From Niabella soli DSM 19437 (GTDB lineage Bacteria; Bacteroidota; Bacteroidia; Chitinophagales; Chitinophagaceae), in NCBI RefSeq assembly GCF_000243115.2, contig NZ_CP007035.1:1984001-2048000 (forward strand): a DNA stretch of 64,000 nt. Reading direction: 5' to 3'. Shown here piece after piece: positions 34,144 through 42,612 of the stretch; position 1 is the first letter of the stretch; every line of letters begins with the position of its first letter. Below the pieces are notes generated by a model, which saw only the letters and a program-made list of their open reading frames with translations, ran no database searches and was not told the DNA's origin. Both the position numbers and the translations under genes were made by a program.

Positions 34144-34598
34144 TGCAAGAACCCAATATCGAGTGGACCTGCAAGGCTTTTGCAGACTTGTCAACAATCG
34201 AATTATACCAGATCCTGCAATTACGGGCGGCCGTTTTTGTAGTGGAGCAGCACTGCGTTTACCAGGATCTTGATGGAAAGGATCTGAAGGGGTATCATTT
34301 AATCGGTTGGCATAATGGCGCTGCTGTTGCTTATACGCGGTTACTACCCAAAGACGTTTCTTATCGGGAGCAATCGATCGGACGTGTGGTAACGGCGCAA
34401 ACCTATAGGGCCTTAGGTCTTGGGCGGGTATTAATGGAACAGAGCATTGAAGCCAGCTACCGTTTGTTTGGCAAAAATCCCATCCGCATTGGCGCCCAGC
34501 AACACCTTAAACGCTTTTATGAATCCCTGGGCTTTCAACAAGCAAGCGACGTATATGAAGAGGATGGGATTCCGCATATTGAAATGGTGAAAAGCTAA
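34143..34598 (+). CDS. elaA: ElaA-type GNAT acetyltransferase
   Basis: The 151-residue protein matches ElaA: the opening WTCKAFADLSTIELYQILQLRAAVFVVEQ-like segment with CVYQDLDGKDL, the acetyl-CoA-binding QTYRALGLGRVLMEQSIE loop, and QQHLKRFYESLGFQQASDVYEEDGIPHIEM at the C-terminus. The substrate is unknown. It is coupled to rarA through TGATG. Just past its stop codon begins the REP-like hairpin cluster. Confidence 0.92.
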   Translation: MQEPNIEWTCKAFADLSTIELYQILQLRAAVFVVEQHCVYQDLDGKDLKGYHLIGWHNGAAVAYTRLLPKDVSYREQSIGRVVTAQTYRALGLGRVLMEQSIEASYRLFGKNPIRIGAQQHLKRFYESLGFQQASDVYEEDGIPHIEMVKS

Positions 34599-34610
34599 CC
34601 GCGCCACCTT

Positions 34611-34779
34611 CGTTGGTGTTGAGTCCGGCCATGAGCACAGAAAAAACACCAACGGCTTTCCGCCGCCGGTGTTATCGCCGCTGTAGGTGTTGCGTACAGC
34701 AGCGAGCGAGGGCAAAACACCCACAGCACTATTAGTTGGTGTTCTGCCATCGCCCCAGGCTCCACTCAACACCAACTAA
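34611..34779. repeat. Left triplet of REP-like hairpins
   Basis: Three hairpins: A, CGTTGGTGTT / AACACCAACG (34611..34620, 34645..34654); B, GCTGTAGGTGTT / AACACCCACAGC (34680..34691, 34716..34727; one mismatch); C, TTAGTTGGTGTT / AACACCAACTAA (34732..34743, 34768..34779). Each loop is exactly 24 nt. Loops of A and B share a GAGT/GCGT start and a purine-rich end; C is in the opposite orientation. They flank the transposase gene and match the right triplet. Confidence 0.85.
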
Positions 34780-34804
34780 GGAATAATTTTTCGTATCTTT
34801 CAGT

Positions 34805-35323
34805 ATGCTATCCTTAATCACTGAATACCCGGCTTTTTTCACCGCTACCAACCTGGAATGGAAGGCGCTCCTGAAACCCGACAAATACAAGGACATTATC
34901 ATCAACAGTCTGCGGTTTTTAGTAACTGCTAAACGCGTTAAGATTTTTGCTTTCGTAATCATGCGCAACCATATACATTTGATATGGCAGATGATGCCCG
35001 ATCATTCACCTGATGCAGTGCAACGCGACTTTTTGAAATACACGGCACAGCGGATAAAGAAAGATCTGGAGCGTTTGCATCCAGACACATTGCAGCACTT
35101 TAGGGTTGACGCAAAAGACAGAGCATATCAGTTTTGGGAGCGAAACGCATTAAGCATAGAATTACGTTCACACCCGGTTTTTATGCAAAAACTCAATTAC
35201 ATCCATCAAAACCCAGTAAAAGCGAGAATTTGTAAATTTCCTGAAGCATACAAATATTCATCAGCCGGGTTTTATGAAACGGGGAAAGACTATTGGGGAT
35301 TTTTAACACATTACCACGATTGA
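34805..35323 (+). CDS. REP-associated tyrosine transposase (RAYT)
   Basis: The 172-residue protein belongs to the Y1/IS200-like HUH transposase superfamily: MRNHIHLIWQ supplies the HUH motif as His56-x-His58, and NYIHQNPVKARICKFPEAY supplies the Tyr-helix with likely nucleophile Tyr132. The conserved ending PEAYKYSSAGFY resembles the W/YSS signature of RAYTs. Such proteins process single-stranded REP hairpins and are usually single-copy and domesticated. It is complete and lies between two triplets of REP-like hairpins. A -7-like TATCTTTC lies at 34794..34801, very close to the ATG. Confidence 0.92.
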   Translation: MLSLITEYPAFFTATNLEWKALLKPDKYKDIIINSLRFLVTAKRVKIFAFVIMRNHIHLIWQMMPDHSPDAVQRDFLKYTAQRIKKDLERLHPDTLQHFRVDAKDRAYQFWERNALSIELRSHPVFMQKLNYIHQNPVKARICKFPEAYKYSSAGFYETGKDYWGFLTHYHD

Positions 35324-35334
35324 ATGCAACCGTC

Positions 35335-35496
35335 GCTGTGGGTGTTGAGTGGGGCAGTGAGCAAGGGCAAAACACCCACAGCACTATTCGTCTCCGTTGG
35401 TGTTGCGCGCGGCCATGAACGTAGGAAAACACCAACGGCTTCGCCTTGTTTGTTGGTGTTTTATCCGGCTTCTCTCCCACGCGCAACACCAGCAAA
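35335..35496. repeat. Right triplet of REP-like hairpins
   Basis: Three hairpins: D, GCTGTGGGTGTT / AACACCCACAGC (35335..35346, 35371..35382); E, CCGTTGGTGTT / AACACCAACGG (35394..35404, 35428..35438); F, TTTGTTGGTGTT / AACACCAGCAAA (35449..35460, 35485..35496; one mismatch). Loops are 24, 23 and 24 nt. D and E lie in one orientation, F in the other, repeating the arrangement of the left triplet. F ends 2 bp from the stop codon of the M56 peptidase gene and may also serve as its terminator. Confidence 0.85.
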
Positions 35497-35498
35497 GG

Positions 35499-37637
35499 CT
35501 ACCTGCTCCTGAACACAATTGTATCAGTAACGGCTACTTTCGCCGGTTTCAATGTTGCCGTATAAGCTAAATTGAACTTATAAATTTTGGCAGGTTTCAA
35601 ATTAAGGGCAGCCGGTTTATCGCTTTTTATTGTAGAAGGCGACGCTTTATCGTCCTCCGCCTCCTTTTTATACCCTTTTACTTCAACAGGGATTAATTTT
35701 AAGGTTTGCCCTTCACGGGCAGGTGCAGCCTTCGTTTGTCTGGTTCCATAACCTGTTACTATTACTTCTTGCAGGGGCCTTTTTACACCATAACCCACAA
35801 CCACTACCTCGTCTGGTTTTTTGGCCGGTTGCGGGGCCTTATCGCTCTTCTCATCATTTGTGTGTATTTCTATCACCCCATTTTTCGCTTTTTCGCCATA
35901 TTCCATTTCCCTTGCCTTATCATTCTTAAACACATTTATCGATTTGATCTTCTCGGAATTTATATTTTTAAGAGCAGCCTTGTCCATCATCTTTCCGTCA
36001 AGCAGATACACGCCGTCGAACCTTTCAAAAGCTACCCCGGCAGATTCTGTATGCACCACACCATTGCCATCTGGACTAACCGTTCCATTGGCATTCTTTG
36101 CTGTAATACGCACCCCGGCAACTGCGCCATGTAACCGTAATTCTGGGGTTAGTAAAGTATCATCCGTGTTCTTTAGCCGCAATTGAATATTGCCTCGGTT
36201 ACTAGAATCGACTACCATAACTCCTTCTTTTTTGGTTGTTATAATTACCACACCATTCCTTCCTTTTTCTCCATACAATTTCTCTGCGGTATTGTCTTTC
36301 AAAACTGATATCGATTGGATCGTATTGGCATCAATTTCACTAAGACCTTTTTTGCTGTCAAGCTCCTTTCCATCTACAATGTACAATGGAGGATTTACAG
36401 ATACTGCGGTACGTGGCGACCGGCGCATCACATATACGGAATCAAACCCAAAGTCCCTTTCTCCATCCTGGCTCAAATGCATTTTTGCCGCGGGTGCGTG
36501 TCCATATTCCCGTTCGTATTTTTCCTTATTGGCATCCCATTCAGACCTGCGCATCCTTGTAACAATATCGGCAGGATCTTTTATATTCTTACTGAAGCCT
36601 GCATTCGCTACAACTACGTAATATTTCTTTTGACCCGGTTTGGACGGAGTGGTGTCCTTTGGGATCAATGCCAATTGCAGTTCTTTTTGGATAGTTTCGC
36701 TTAAGCTGCCGGTTGCCTTAGCGGGCAATTCTGTGGTAGCGCTCCCGGCTTCTTTTTTTACTTCGCGCAGTACTTCTTTTCTAAAAGCCAATAGCAGCAC
36801 CGCCACTACGGGCAAGAGGAATAAGAATTTTGCCAGGTGCACCCTCGCCGACCTAAGAGTATTCATCATAGCAATCCTGTTTTTTAAAGAAGAAAAATTA
36901 AAATGATTGGTAAACGCAAATTGTTTATTGCCCATTACCTTCAGCAACAGGTACTGATATTCCTTCTTATCCATCCCGTTTTGGAGCACCTGTTTGTCTG
37001 CCAGAAACTCCAGGTTCTGCTTGATGCTTTTTCGCAACAGCCAAACAAAAGGGTTAAACCAAAGCAGGATGCAAAGCAATTCGCTCCAGATAATATCCAG
37101 CGTATGCTTTTGTTTTACATGCACAAATTCGTGCCGGATAATCTCTTCCAATTCTTCGCCGCTGTGCAATTCAGTATTAATGAAAATAGCGTTACCAAAG
37201 GAAAAAGGCCGCATATCTTCATCCAACTGGTAAATACGCGTACGATCGTCAGATATCAGTTGTGCCTTTCTTTTAATGCGTAGAAAAGAGCAGAACATGA
37301 TCAGGAAACGGGCCAGTAAGATCAATGACCCCAGGGCAGCGATAAGCAGCACCCAGTCCCAGGTAGTTAAGGATTCAAAAAAAGAGGGATCGGTGGCTGC
37401 AGAAGAAAAACCAAATACGGGAATCAGTTGCACCAGGGCATTTCGATCCAGTTCTTTTTTTTGCAACTCAGGCATAATATCAATCAACGGAATGATAAAG
37501 CTCAGCATGCTATACCCCAACAGGTACCAACGGTTCCAGCCATAAAAGGTAAGCCTCCTTAACAGTAGCTGGTAAAACAAATGTACCACCGCAAGACAAA
37601 TACTCAATTTCAGAATATAATCAATAATGACAGGCAT
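35499..37637 (-). CDS. M56/BlaR1-type membrane peptidase with TonB-plug-like repeats
   Basis: The 712-residue protein has four N-terminal transmembrane helices around a zinc peptidase domain with HEFVH (His169, His173) and a downstream Glu near 210 (NLEFLADKQV). A further helix (about 270-285) leads to a periplasmic tail. The tail has two copies of a TonB-receptor plug-like unit, about 418-470 (YIVDGKEL ... GVVIITTKK) and about 543-594 (YLLDGKMM ... GVIEIHTN), followed by VVVVGYG and VIVTGYG boxes. It is encoded downstream of the BlaI repressor, so it probably senses an envelope signal and cleaves BlaI. The signal is unknown. Confidence 0.9.
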   Translation of the reverse strand: MPVIIDYILKLSICLAVVHLFYQLLLRRLTFYGWNRWYLLGYSMLSFIIPLIDIMPELQKKELDRNALVQLIPVFGFSSAATDPSFFESLTTWDWVLLIAALGSLILLARFLIMFCSFLRIKRKAQLISDDRTRIYQLDEDMRPFSFGNAIFINTELHSGEELEEIIRHEFVHVKQKHTLDIIWSELLCILLWFNPFVWLLRKSIKQNLEFLADKQVLQNGMDKKEYQYLLLKVMGNKQFAFTNHFNFSSLKNRIAMMNTLRSARVHLAKFLFLLPVVAVLLLAFRKEVLREVKKEAGSATTELPAKATGSLSETIQKELQLALIPKDTTPSKPGQKKYYVVVANAGFSKNIKDPADIVTRMRRSEWDANKEKYEREYGHAPAAKMHLSQDGERDFGFDSVYVMRRSPRTAVSVNPPLYIVDGKELDSKKGLSEIDANTIQSISVLKDNTAEKLYGEKGRNGVVIITTKKEGVMVVDSSNRGNIQLRLKNTDDTLLTPELRLHGAVAGVRITAKNANGTVSPDGNGVVHTESAGVAFERFDGVYLLDGKMMDKAALKNINSEKIKSINVFKNDKAREMEYGEKAKNGVIEIHTNDEKSDKAPQPAKKPDEVVVVGYGVKRPLQEVIVTGYGTRQTKAAPAREGQTLKLIPVEVKGYKKEAEDDKASPSTIKSDKPAALNLKPAKIYKFNLAYTATLKPAKVAVTDTIVFRSR

Positions 37638-37729
37638 GGGAGGAAATTGAAAATTTAAAATTAAGAATGTAAAATTTAGAACGCAGCGTTTAGCATTGAG
37701 CGTTTCCGGTGATCAGTTTTTTAGCCATC

Positions 37730-37784
37730 AGTTTTCAGTAGTTTACAAAACGAGCTGACTGCTGACCGCTGATAACTGAAAACT
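37730..37784. repeat. Inverted repeat between blaI and the M56 gene
   Basis: AGTTTTCAGT (37730..37739) and ACTGAAAACT (37775..37784) form a perfect 10-bp inverted repeat overlapping the blaI stop codon. The inner sequence has CTGACTGCTGACCGCTGAT-like tandem units, a common spacer type in this group. Confidence 0.5.
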
Positions 37785-38145
37785 ATTTCTTCTTACCCGA
37801 TTCAATCAGCTTTACAATATCTTTCAGTTCCTGGGCCGATAATTTTTTCTGATCTACAAAAAAGTTCACCAGCTCCTTGTACGAATTGCTGAAATAGTCT
37901 TTTACAACATTGCCCATAAATTTCCGTTTATACTCTTCTTCAGAAATAGCCGGCTTGTATACATATACATTGCCAAAAAGGCGCGCCGACACATATCCCT
38001 TTTTCTCCAGGTTCTTAATAGTAGAAGCCACTGTAGTATAAGGCAGTTGTTCAGACATCAGATCCATAAAAGCTTTTACATTCCCTTCGCCTACCTGCCA
38101 TATGGCTAACATTAACTGTTCTTCCTGTGCTGATAAATTTTTCAT
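37783..38145 (-). CDS. BlaI/MecI/CopY-family repressor
   Basis: The 120-residue protein has the winged-helix domain of the Penicillinase_R family: LSAQEEQLMLAIWQVGEGNVKAF, then LPYTTVASTIKNLEKKGYV as recognition helix, and a C-terminal dimerisation region containing the probable M56 cleavage zone. The start at MKNLSAQEEQ is chosen because upstream codons read through the operator region. It lies 145 bp before the M56 peptidase gene, a classic BlaI-BlaR1 pair. The target genes may be these two genes only. Confidence 0.94.
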   Translation of the reverse strand: MKNLSAQEEQLMLAIWQVGEGNVKAFMDLMSEQLPYTTVASTIKNLEKKGYVSARLFGNVYVYKPAISEEEYKRKFMGNVVKDYFSNSYKELVNFFVDQKKLSAQELKDIVKLIESGKKK

Positions 38146-38169
38146 TCTATTACGATTTGAAAATAAAAC

Positions 38170-38184
38170 TACGAAATATTCGTA
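38170..38184. promoter_or_regulatory. Candidate BlaI operator
   Basis: TACGAAATATTCGTA is a perfect 15-bp palindrome (6-bp arms, 3-bp centre) of the TAC...GTA form bound by BlaI/MecI. It lies 25 bp upstream of the blaI start, and a half-site TTACGA follows near 38149..38154. Autoregulation of the BlaI-M56 pair is the natural reading. Confidence 0.65.
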
Positions 38185-38247
38185 ATTAAAAAAATATTTT
38201 TTCCCTTTTTTAAGACAACCCATCCCGTGGATTCTCCATCCTATTAT

Positions 38248-38255
38248 TATCTTTG
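38248..38255 (+). promoter_or_regulatory. -7 element for the thioredoxin-like gene
   Basis: TATCTTTG matches TAnnTTTG exactly, 27 bp before the start codon at 38283. No matching -33 TTTG at 19-bp spacing. The element is about 65 bp from the BlaI palindrome, so BlaI might also affect this divergent gene. Confidence 0.5.
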
Positions 38256-38282
38256 ACGTACATTTTTTATAAAACAAACAAA

Positions 38283-38774
38283 ATGAAGTATTTAGTTTTT
38301 CTTTTTATTGCAATAATAAGTTTTTTGCCCGGTTACAGCCAGGGGCTGCCCCCCTATAAACAATACCGCACCATTCCCGCGGTAAAATTATTGAACCCTG
38401 ACAGCACCGGCTATGAGTTAAAAGCAAAACTCCAGAAAAATAAACCGGTACTGATCATGATATTCAGCCCGGAATGTGACCACTGCAAACATGAAACGGA
38501 GGAAATGCTGAAAAATATCGACAAGTACAAAGATATCCAGATCGTAATGGCCACCCCCCTGCCCCTTAAAGAAATGGCCGGTTTTATTACCCATTACCAA
38601 CTGCAAAAATATCCCAATATTCTTGTAGGCCGTGATTATTCTTATACCTTCCCCGTATACTACAATATCAAGAACCTCCCCTTCCACGCTTTTTATAATG
38701 CCAACAAACAACTCATTACTGCGTTTGAAGGAAGTATGTCCAGCCAGGCCGTATTAAAAATATTCGGTAAATAA
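38283..38774 (+). CDS. Exported thioredoxin-fold protein
   Basis: The 163-residue protein has a signal peptide (MKYLVFLFIAIISFLPGYSQ) and a thioredoxin fold with PECDHCKHET, a CxxC redox motif (CDHC) after beta-strand PVLIMIFS. The cis-Pro segment is NLPFHAFYNAN. It resembles TlpA/ResA-like periplasmic oxidoreductases of Bacteroidota, though smaller. It is divergent from blaI, and its stop codon abuts the stop of the convergent esterase gene with no gap. Confidence 0.85.
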   Translation: MKYLVFLFIAIISFLPGYSQGLPPYKQYRTIPAVKLLNPDSTGYELKAKLQKNKPVLIMIFSPECDHCKHETEEMLKNIDKYKDIQIVMATPLPLKEMAGFITHYQLQKYPNILVGRDYSYTFPVYYNIKNLPFHAFYNANKQLITAFEGSMSSQAVLKIFGK

Positions 38775-39911
38775 TTATTCTTTTTTTGAAACGGCAGCCT
38801 GGTAGAAAAGCGGAAACTCTTTTCTCCAGGCTGCTTCATTATGATGCCCCCCGCTTCGTATTACAACAGTGACACGGGATTTTGAAACCGCCGTAAGCCC
38901 TTGCGCAGCCTTTAACAGATCATTGGGCATCGTATCTCCTTCCTGCATACCCACATAAAAATAAACGAACGCATTCAGAGCCGGCCCGAGCTTTTTTATA
39001 TCACCATAGATCTTATCATCCGTTACCCAGAAAGACGGAGAAAAAACACCAACATTGCCGAACAGCTTTGGATATTTTAATGCGGTATAAAAAGAGATCA
39101 GTCCGCCCATAGAACTGCCGGCTATAAAAGTATTTGTTTTGCTTTTTAACGTGCGATAATGTTTATCAATATAAGGTTTTAGGGTTTCCCCCAGGAAAGA
39201 AGCATACAAGTCTCCTTCCGCGCCGGGAATCTTTTTTACACCATAAGGGCAATACTCATTCAGCCGCTTATCGCCGCCATTATCAATGGCTACAACAATA
39301 GCGCGCGGAAGAGCGGTCTGGTCCATAAACCCATCCACATCCCATTCCCCTGCAAACGAGGTATAAGCGTCAAAAATATTTTGCCCATCCTGAAGGTATA
39401 CCACCGGGTACCGCTTTTGATTCTTGTTATAGCCCGGAGGCAGGTAAATTCTTAAAGTACGGTAGCGCTTTAACTGCGGTAGATAAAACCGGTCCAGTAT
39501 CGTTACATTTTTACTTGCCGTATGCATTTTTTCACTTTTTGTAAAATGATCCTGCCATCCTTTAACAACAATATGAATAACGGTATCGGAGTTTAATTGC
39601 AGGCTTCGATTACCGGCGCGCTCCCCGCCGGGACCCGCTTCACCCTGCTCCCAGCTTCCCCCGGTAAGTTTAAACTCAATAGCGCCCTTCTTTACCGGAA
39701 CAGAAAGCGCATAGCTGCCTGCTTGTTTTTGAAACTGGTAATTACTGGCATTTGGATTCCATCCGTTCATAGTGCCTGCAAGAAAAATCGTTGCATTTGC
39801 AGGGGTATAAGATGGGAAAGAATCCAGGACAACAGAAAGTTGGTACGATTGCGCCGTAGCTACCGTATAACTCAGCAGCATCATGCTTGCCAGGAAAAAA
39901 TGTGTTTTCAC
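38775..39911 (-). CDS. Exported esterase, enterochelin-esterase-like family
   Basis: The 378-residue protein has a signal peptide (MKTHFFLASMMLLSYTVATAQ), an N-terminal Ig-like/CBM48-like domain (about 25-120, with IFLAGTMNGWNP), and an alpha/beta hydrolase domain of the Esterase PF00756 family: YPVVYLQDGQNIFD, nucleophile GSSMGG, and GGHHNEAAWRKEFP with the catalytic His. Substrates may be siderophore esters, acyl-sugars or trehalose-type esters; sequence does not decide. It ends exactly where the convergent thioredoxin-like gene ends. Confidence 0.9.
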   Translation of the reverse strand: MKTHFFLASMMLLSYTVATAQSYQLSVVLDSFPSYTPANATIFLAGTMNGWNPNASNYQFQKQAGSYALSVPVKKGAIEFKLTGGSWEQGEAGPGGERAGNRSLQLNSDTVIHIVVKGWQDHFTKSEKMHTASKNVTILDRFYLPQLKRYRTLRIYLPPGYNKNQKRYPVVYLQDGQNIFDAYTSFAGEWDVDGFMDQTALPRAIVVAIDNGGDKRLNEYCPYGVKKIPGAEGDLYASFLGETLKPYIDKHYRTLKSKTNTFIAGSSMGGLISFYTALKYPKLFGNVGVFSPSFWVTDDKIYGDIKKLGPALNAFVYFYVGMQEGDTMPNDLLKAAQGLTAVSKSRVTVVIRSGGHHNEAAWRKEFPLFYQAAVSKKE

Positions 39912-39985
39912 CTGCTGAAATTACGACTGTTTGTTTTAAAAAAGATTCTTTACCCAAACGGAAACCATAATCGGATGGCTTTCAT

Positions 39986-39993
39986 TATTTTTG
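39986..39993 (+). promoter_or_regulatory. -7 element for the pafA-like gene
   Basis: TATTTTTG matches TAnnTTTG exactly, 15 bp before the ATG at 40009, giving a leader of about 11 nt. No -33 TTTG at standard spacing. Confidence 0.45.
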
Positions 39994-40008
39994 ACCAAAT
40001 TGATCCTA

Positions 40009-41640
40009 ATGATAAAAAAGCTTCCCCTGCTGCTGCTTGTCCTTTTGACCTCCTTTTCAGGCAGTGCACAGCATGTTGTAAAACGTCCAAAATTAGTAGT
40101 AGGCATTGTAGTAGACCAAATGCGCTGGGATTACCTGTATCGTTATGCCGACCGATACGGCAAAGGCGGTTTTAACCGGCTGCTGAATGATGGGTTTTCC
40201 TGCGAAAATACCTTTATCAGTCACTTGCCTTCGTTTACGGCTGTAGGGCACACCACCATTTTTACCGGGTCCGTTCCCGCAATACATGGCATTGCCGGTA
40301 ACGACTGGATCGATGAGGCCACCGGAAAATCGGTTTACTGTACCGATGATTCCACCGTACAGGGAGTAGGAAGCACTTCAAAAGCGGGAAAAATGTCTCC
40401 CAGAAATAACCTGGCTAGCACCATTACAGATGAATTGAAACTGGCGACCAACTTCCGCTCAAAAGTGGTGGGTGTTTCCCTGAAAGACAGGGCTTCGATT
40501 TTGCCCGCCGGGCATACCGCCGATGGCGCTTTCTGGTTCGACGATGAAAGCCGCCGGTTTATTTCCAGCACCTGGTATATGAAAGAACTGCCGCAATGGA
40601 CAAACGAATTTAACGGCAAAAAAGAACCGGAAGCCCTGGCGGCAAAACCCTGGACCACTTTATATCCTATTAATACCTACACACAAAGCACTGCTGACGA
40701 TGTTCCCTGGGAAGGAAAATTCAAAGGGGAAAAAACGACTGCCTTTCCGCATGATATAAGCGAACCTTTCAAAACGGATCCGGATGTGATCCGGAGCTCC
40801 CCTTACGGTAATACCCTGACGCTGGACTTTGCAAAAGCCGCCTTAGACGGTTACAAATTAGGAACAGGTTCTTTTACTGATTTTCTTACGATCAATTGCG
40901 CTTCCACTGATTATGTGGGCCACAAGTACGGACCTAACTCGATTGAAGTAGAAGACGTTTATTTACGGCTGGATAAAGATCTGGAAGCTTTTTTTAATTA
41001 CCTCGATCAAAAAATAGGCAAAGGCAAATACCTCGTTTTCCTGACAGCAGATCACGGCGCGGCACATTCGATCGGCTTTATGCAAAACCACAAAATACCT
41101 GCAGATTTTTTGCAGGATGGAAAAATGGTAACGGCATTGAACGAGCTATTGAAAAAGCAATTCGGGGCAGATAAGCTGATACTGTCCGGCGCAAACTACC
41201 AGATCCATTTTGACAATAAACAGATAGCTGAAAAAAAATTAGATTACGCCGCCATTAAAAAAACAGCAGTGTCTTTTTTGCAAAAACAGCATGGCGTGCA
41301 ATTTGTGGCCGACCTGGGTAATATTGGAAGCGAATCCATTCCGGAACCCATTAAAACGATGATCATAAACGGGTATAATTATAAACGTTCCGGCCCAATC
41401 GAGATCATTCCCGACCCTGCCTGGTTTAGCGGAAAACCCGGAGGCACCGGAACCACACATGGTACCTGGAGCCCGCATGATACGCATATTCCATTACTCT
41501 GGTACGGCTGGGGCATTCAGCCTGGTAAATTAACCCGGGAAGTGCATATGACCGATATTGCGCCTACGCTTGCGGCCCTGTTACATATTCAGCGGCCCAA
41601 CGGATGCGTGGGTGCGGTGATACCTGAAGTAGCAAAATAA
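40009..41640 (+). CDS. pafA: PafA-like alkaline phosphatase
   Basis: The 543-residue exported enzyme has a signal peptide (MIKKLPLLLLVLLTSFSGSAQ) and the alkaline phosphatase superfamily active site: metal ligand Asp36 in VGIVVDQMRW, nucleophile Thr82 in AVGHTTIFTG, and AGNDW, as in phosphate-insensitive PafA of Flavobacteriia. Metal ligands appear again in TADHGAAHSIG and GTTHGTWSPHDTHIPLL. It hydrolyses phosphate monoesters in the periplasm. The ATG giving MIKKLPLL is chosen for its signal peptide and RNA start. Confidence 0.92.
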   Translation: MIKKLPLLLLVLLTSFSGSAQHVVKRPKLVVGIVVDQMRWDYLYRYADRYGKGGFNRLLNDGFSCENTFISHLPSFTAVGHTTIFTGSVPAIHGIAGNDWIDEATGKSVYCTDDSTVQGVGSTSKAGKMSPRNNLASTITDELKLATNFRSKVVGVSLKDRASILPAGHTADGAFWFDDESRRFISSTWYMKELPQWTNEFNGKKEPEALAAKPWTTLYPINTYTQSTADDVPWEGKFKGEKTTAFPHDISEPFKTDPDVIRSSPYGNTLTLDFAKAALDGYKLGTGSFTDFLTINCASTDYVGHKYGPNSIEVEDVYLRLDKDLEAFFNYLDQKIGKGKYLVFLTADHGAAHSIGFMQNHKIPADFLQDGKMVTALNELLKKQFGADKLILSGANYQIHFDNKQIAEKKLDYAAIKKTAVSFLQKQHGVQFVADLGNIGSESIPEPIKTMIINGYNYKRSGPIEIIPDPAWFSGKPGGTGTTHGTWSPHDTHIPLLWYGWGIQPGKLTREVHMTDIAPTLAALLHIQRPNGCVGAVIPEVAK

Positions 41641-41787
41641 AAACTTTTGGAAGCGGAAAGTCCAAAACAATGTCTTTCCGGCAATGTCCATAGCGATTCG
41701 GGGCGTCCTTCGCCTCAAACTTTTATTTTATACGAAACTGAGTCATATTTCAGACCAGTTCTTTCCCATGTTAGTCACTGCTTTTCT

Positions 41788-42507
41788 CTATTTCTTTCGT
41801 CTTACCGTTATTTGATTTTCAAAGATTTCTAAAACACCTTCTACTTCTTGATTTTTAAATAAAACAACCATTTGTCCGTTATTTTTCAAAAAAACTTCTG
41901 GATTGTATGTCCAAATGCTTTTGTCAGAAACAGTATCAATGGTTAGGAATCTATTATTTTCAATCTTGGTTAGGAATGTTTTTTTAAAGTCAGTAACAAT
42001 ATGATACAATTGTCCATTGTATGGAAATGAAGCAAGTATCAATACGCCAATGCTGTCAACTAACTGTTTCGTCCCATTTGTTGATGTTGACTCGTCATCA
42101 CCAACATACTTAACAATTGCTTTTCTGTTTCTTGGCTTAGGCAGTTCAAAAACGACCATTAACTCAGGATTGCTAATTTCAAGAATTTCCGAAAATCCTC
42201 TCATATGAGCCAATGTGTTTGTTATGTAATATTTTCCGTTCAGTTTGTTAACTACTACAGCACAAGTTGAAGCAGCAGAATATTCAATGCCCGTCTTTTT
42301 GTTTTTGAATTTTATTGTCCCGCCCCATTCACCGTTACAAGTCTTTGATACAATATATAAACTGTCTTCAAAAATATTATTTGAATTTATTCTGAAGTCG
42401 TTTTTGCTAAACCCGTCTTGTCCTACAATATCCTTGATGACAAACTTGTCTTGTCCGAAACAGTTCATTGTCAAAAAAAGTGTCAATAATATGATTGGTC
42501 TATTCAT
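41788..42507 (-). CDS. Hypothetical exported protein in AT-rich islet
   Basis: The 239-residue protein has a signal peptide (MNRPIILLTLFLTMNCFGQ) that may be lipoprotein-like, then a beta-rich body with no motif I recognise (CNGEWGGTIKFKNKKTG; HIVTDFKKTFLTKIENN). Base composition is visibly more AT-rich than neighbouring genes, and codon use favours TTT, AAT and ATT. It is 105 bp downstream of the rhomboid gene on the same strand, and both may have been acquired together. Confidence 0.65.
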   Translation of the reverse strand: MNRPIILLTLFLTMNCFGQDKFVIKDIVGQDGFSKNDFRINSNNIFEDSLYIVSKTCNGEWGGTIKFKNKKTGIEYSAASTCAVVVNKLNGKYYITNTLAHMRGFSEILEISNPELMVVFELPKPRNRKAIVKYVGDDESTSTNGTKQLVDSIGVLILASFPYNGQLYHIVTDFKKTFLTKIENNRFLTIDTVSDKSIWTYNPEVFLKNNGQMVVLFKNQEVEGVLEIFENQITVRRKK

Positions 42508-42612
42508 CTTGCGGTTGCGTTAAAATAGTCGAAATGTGTCAACCAATTTTTCTTTTAGATAGATCTGTCTAACCAATGCAATTGCAAGTCCCAATGGACA
42601 GTTGCTTTTTGC

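Noticed and set aside
34611-35496. Regularly spaced repeats that could suggest a CRISPR array
   Set aside because: The repeats are palindromic stems with related loops and flank a transposase; there are no unique spacers of constant length between identical repeats and no cas genes.
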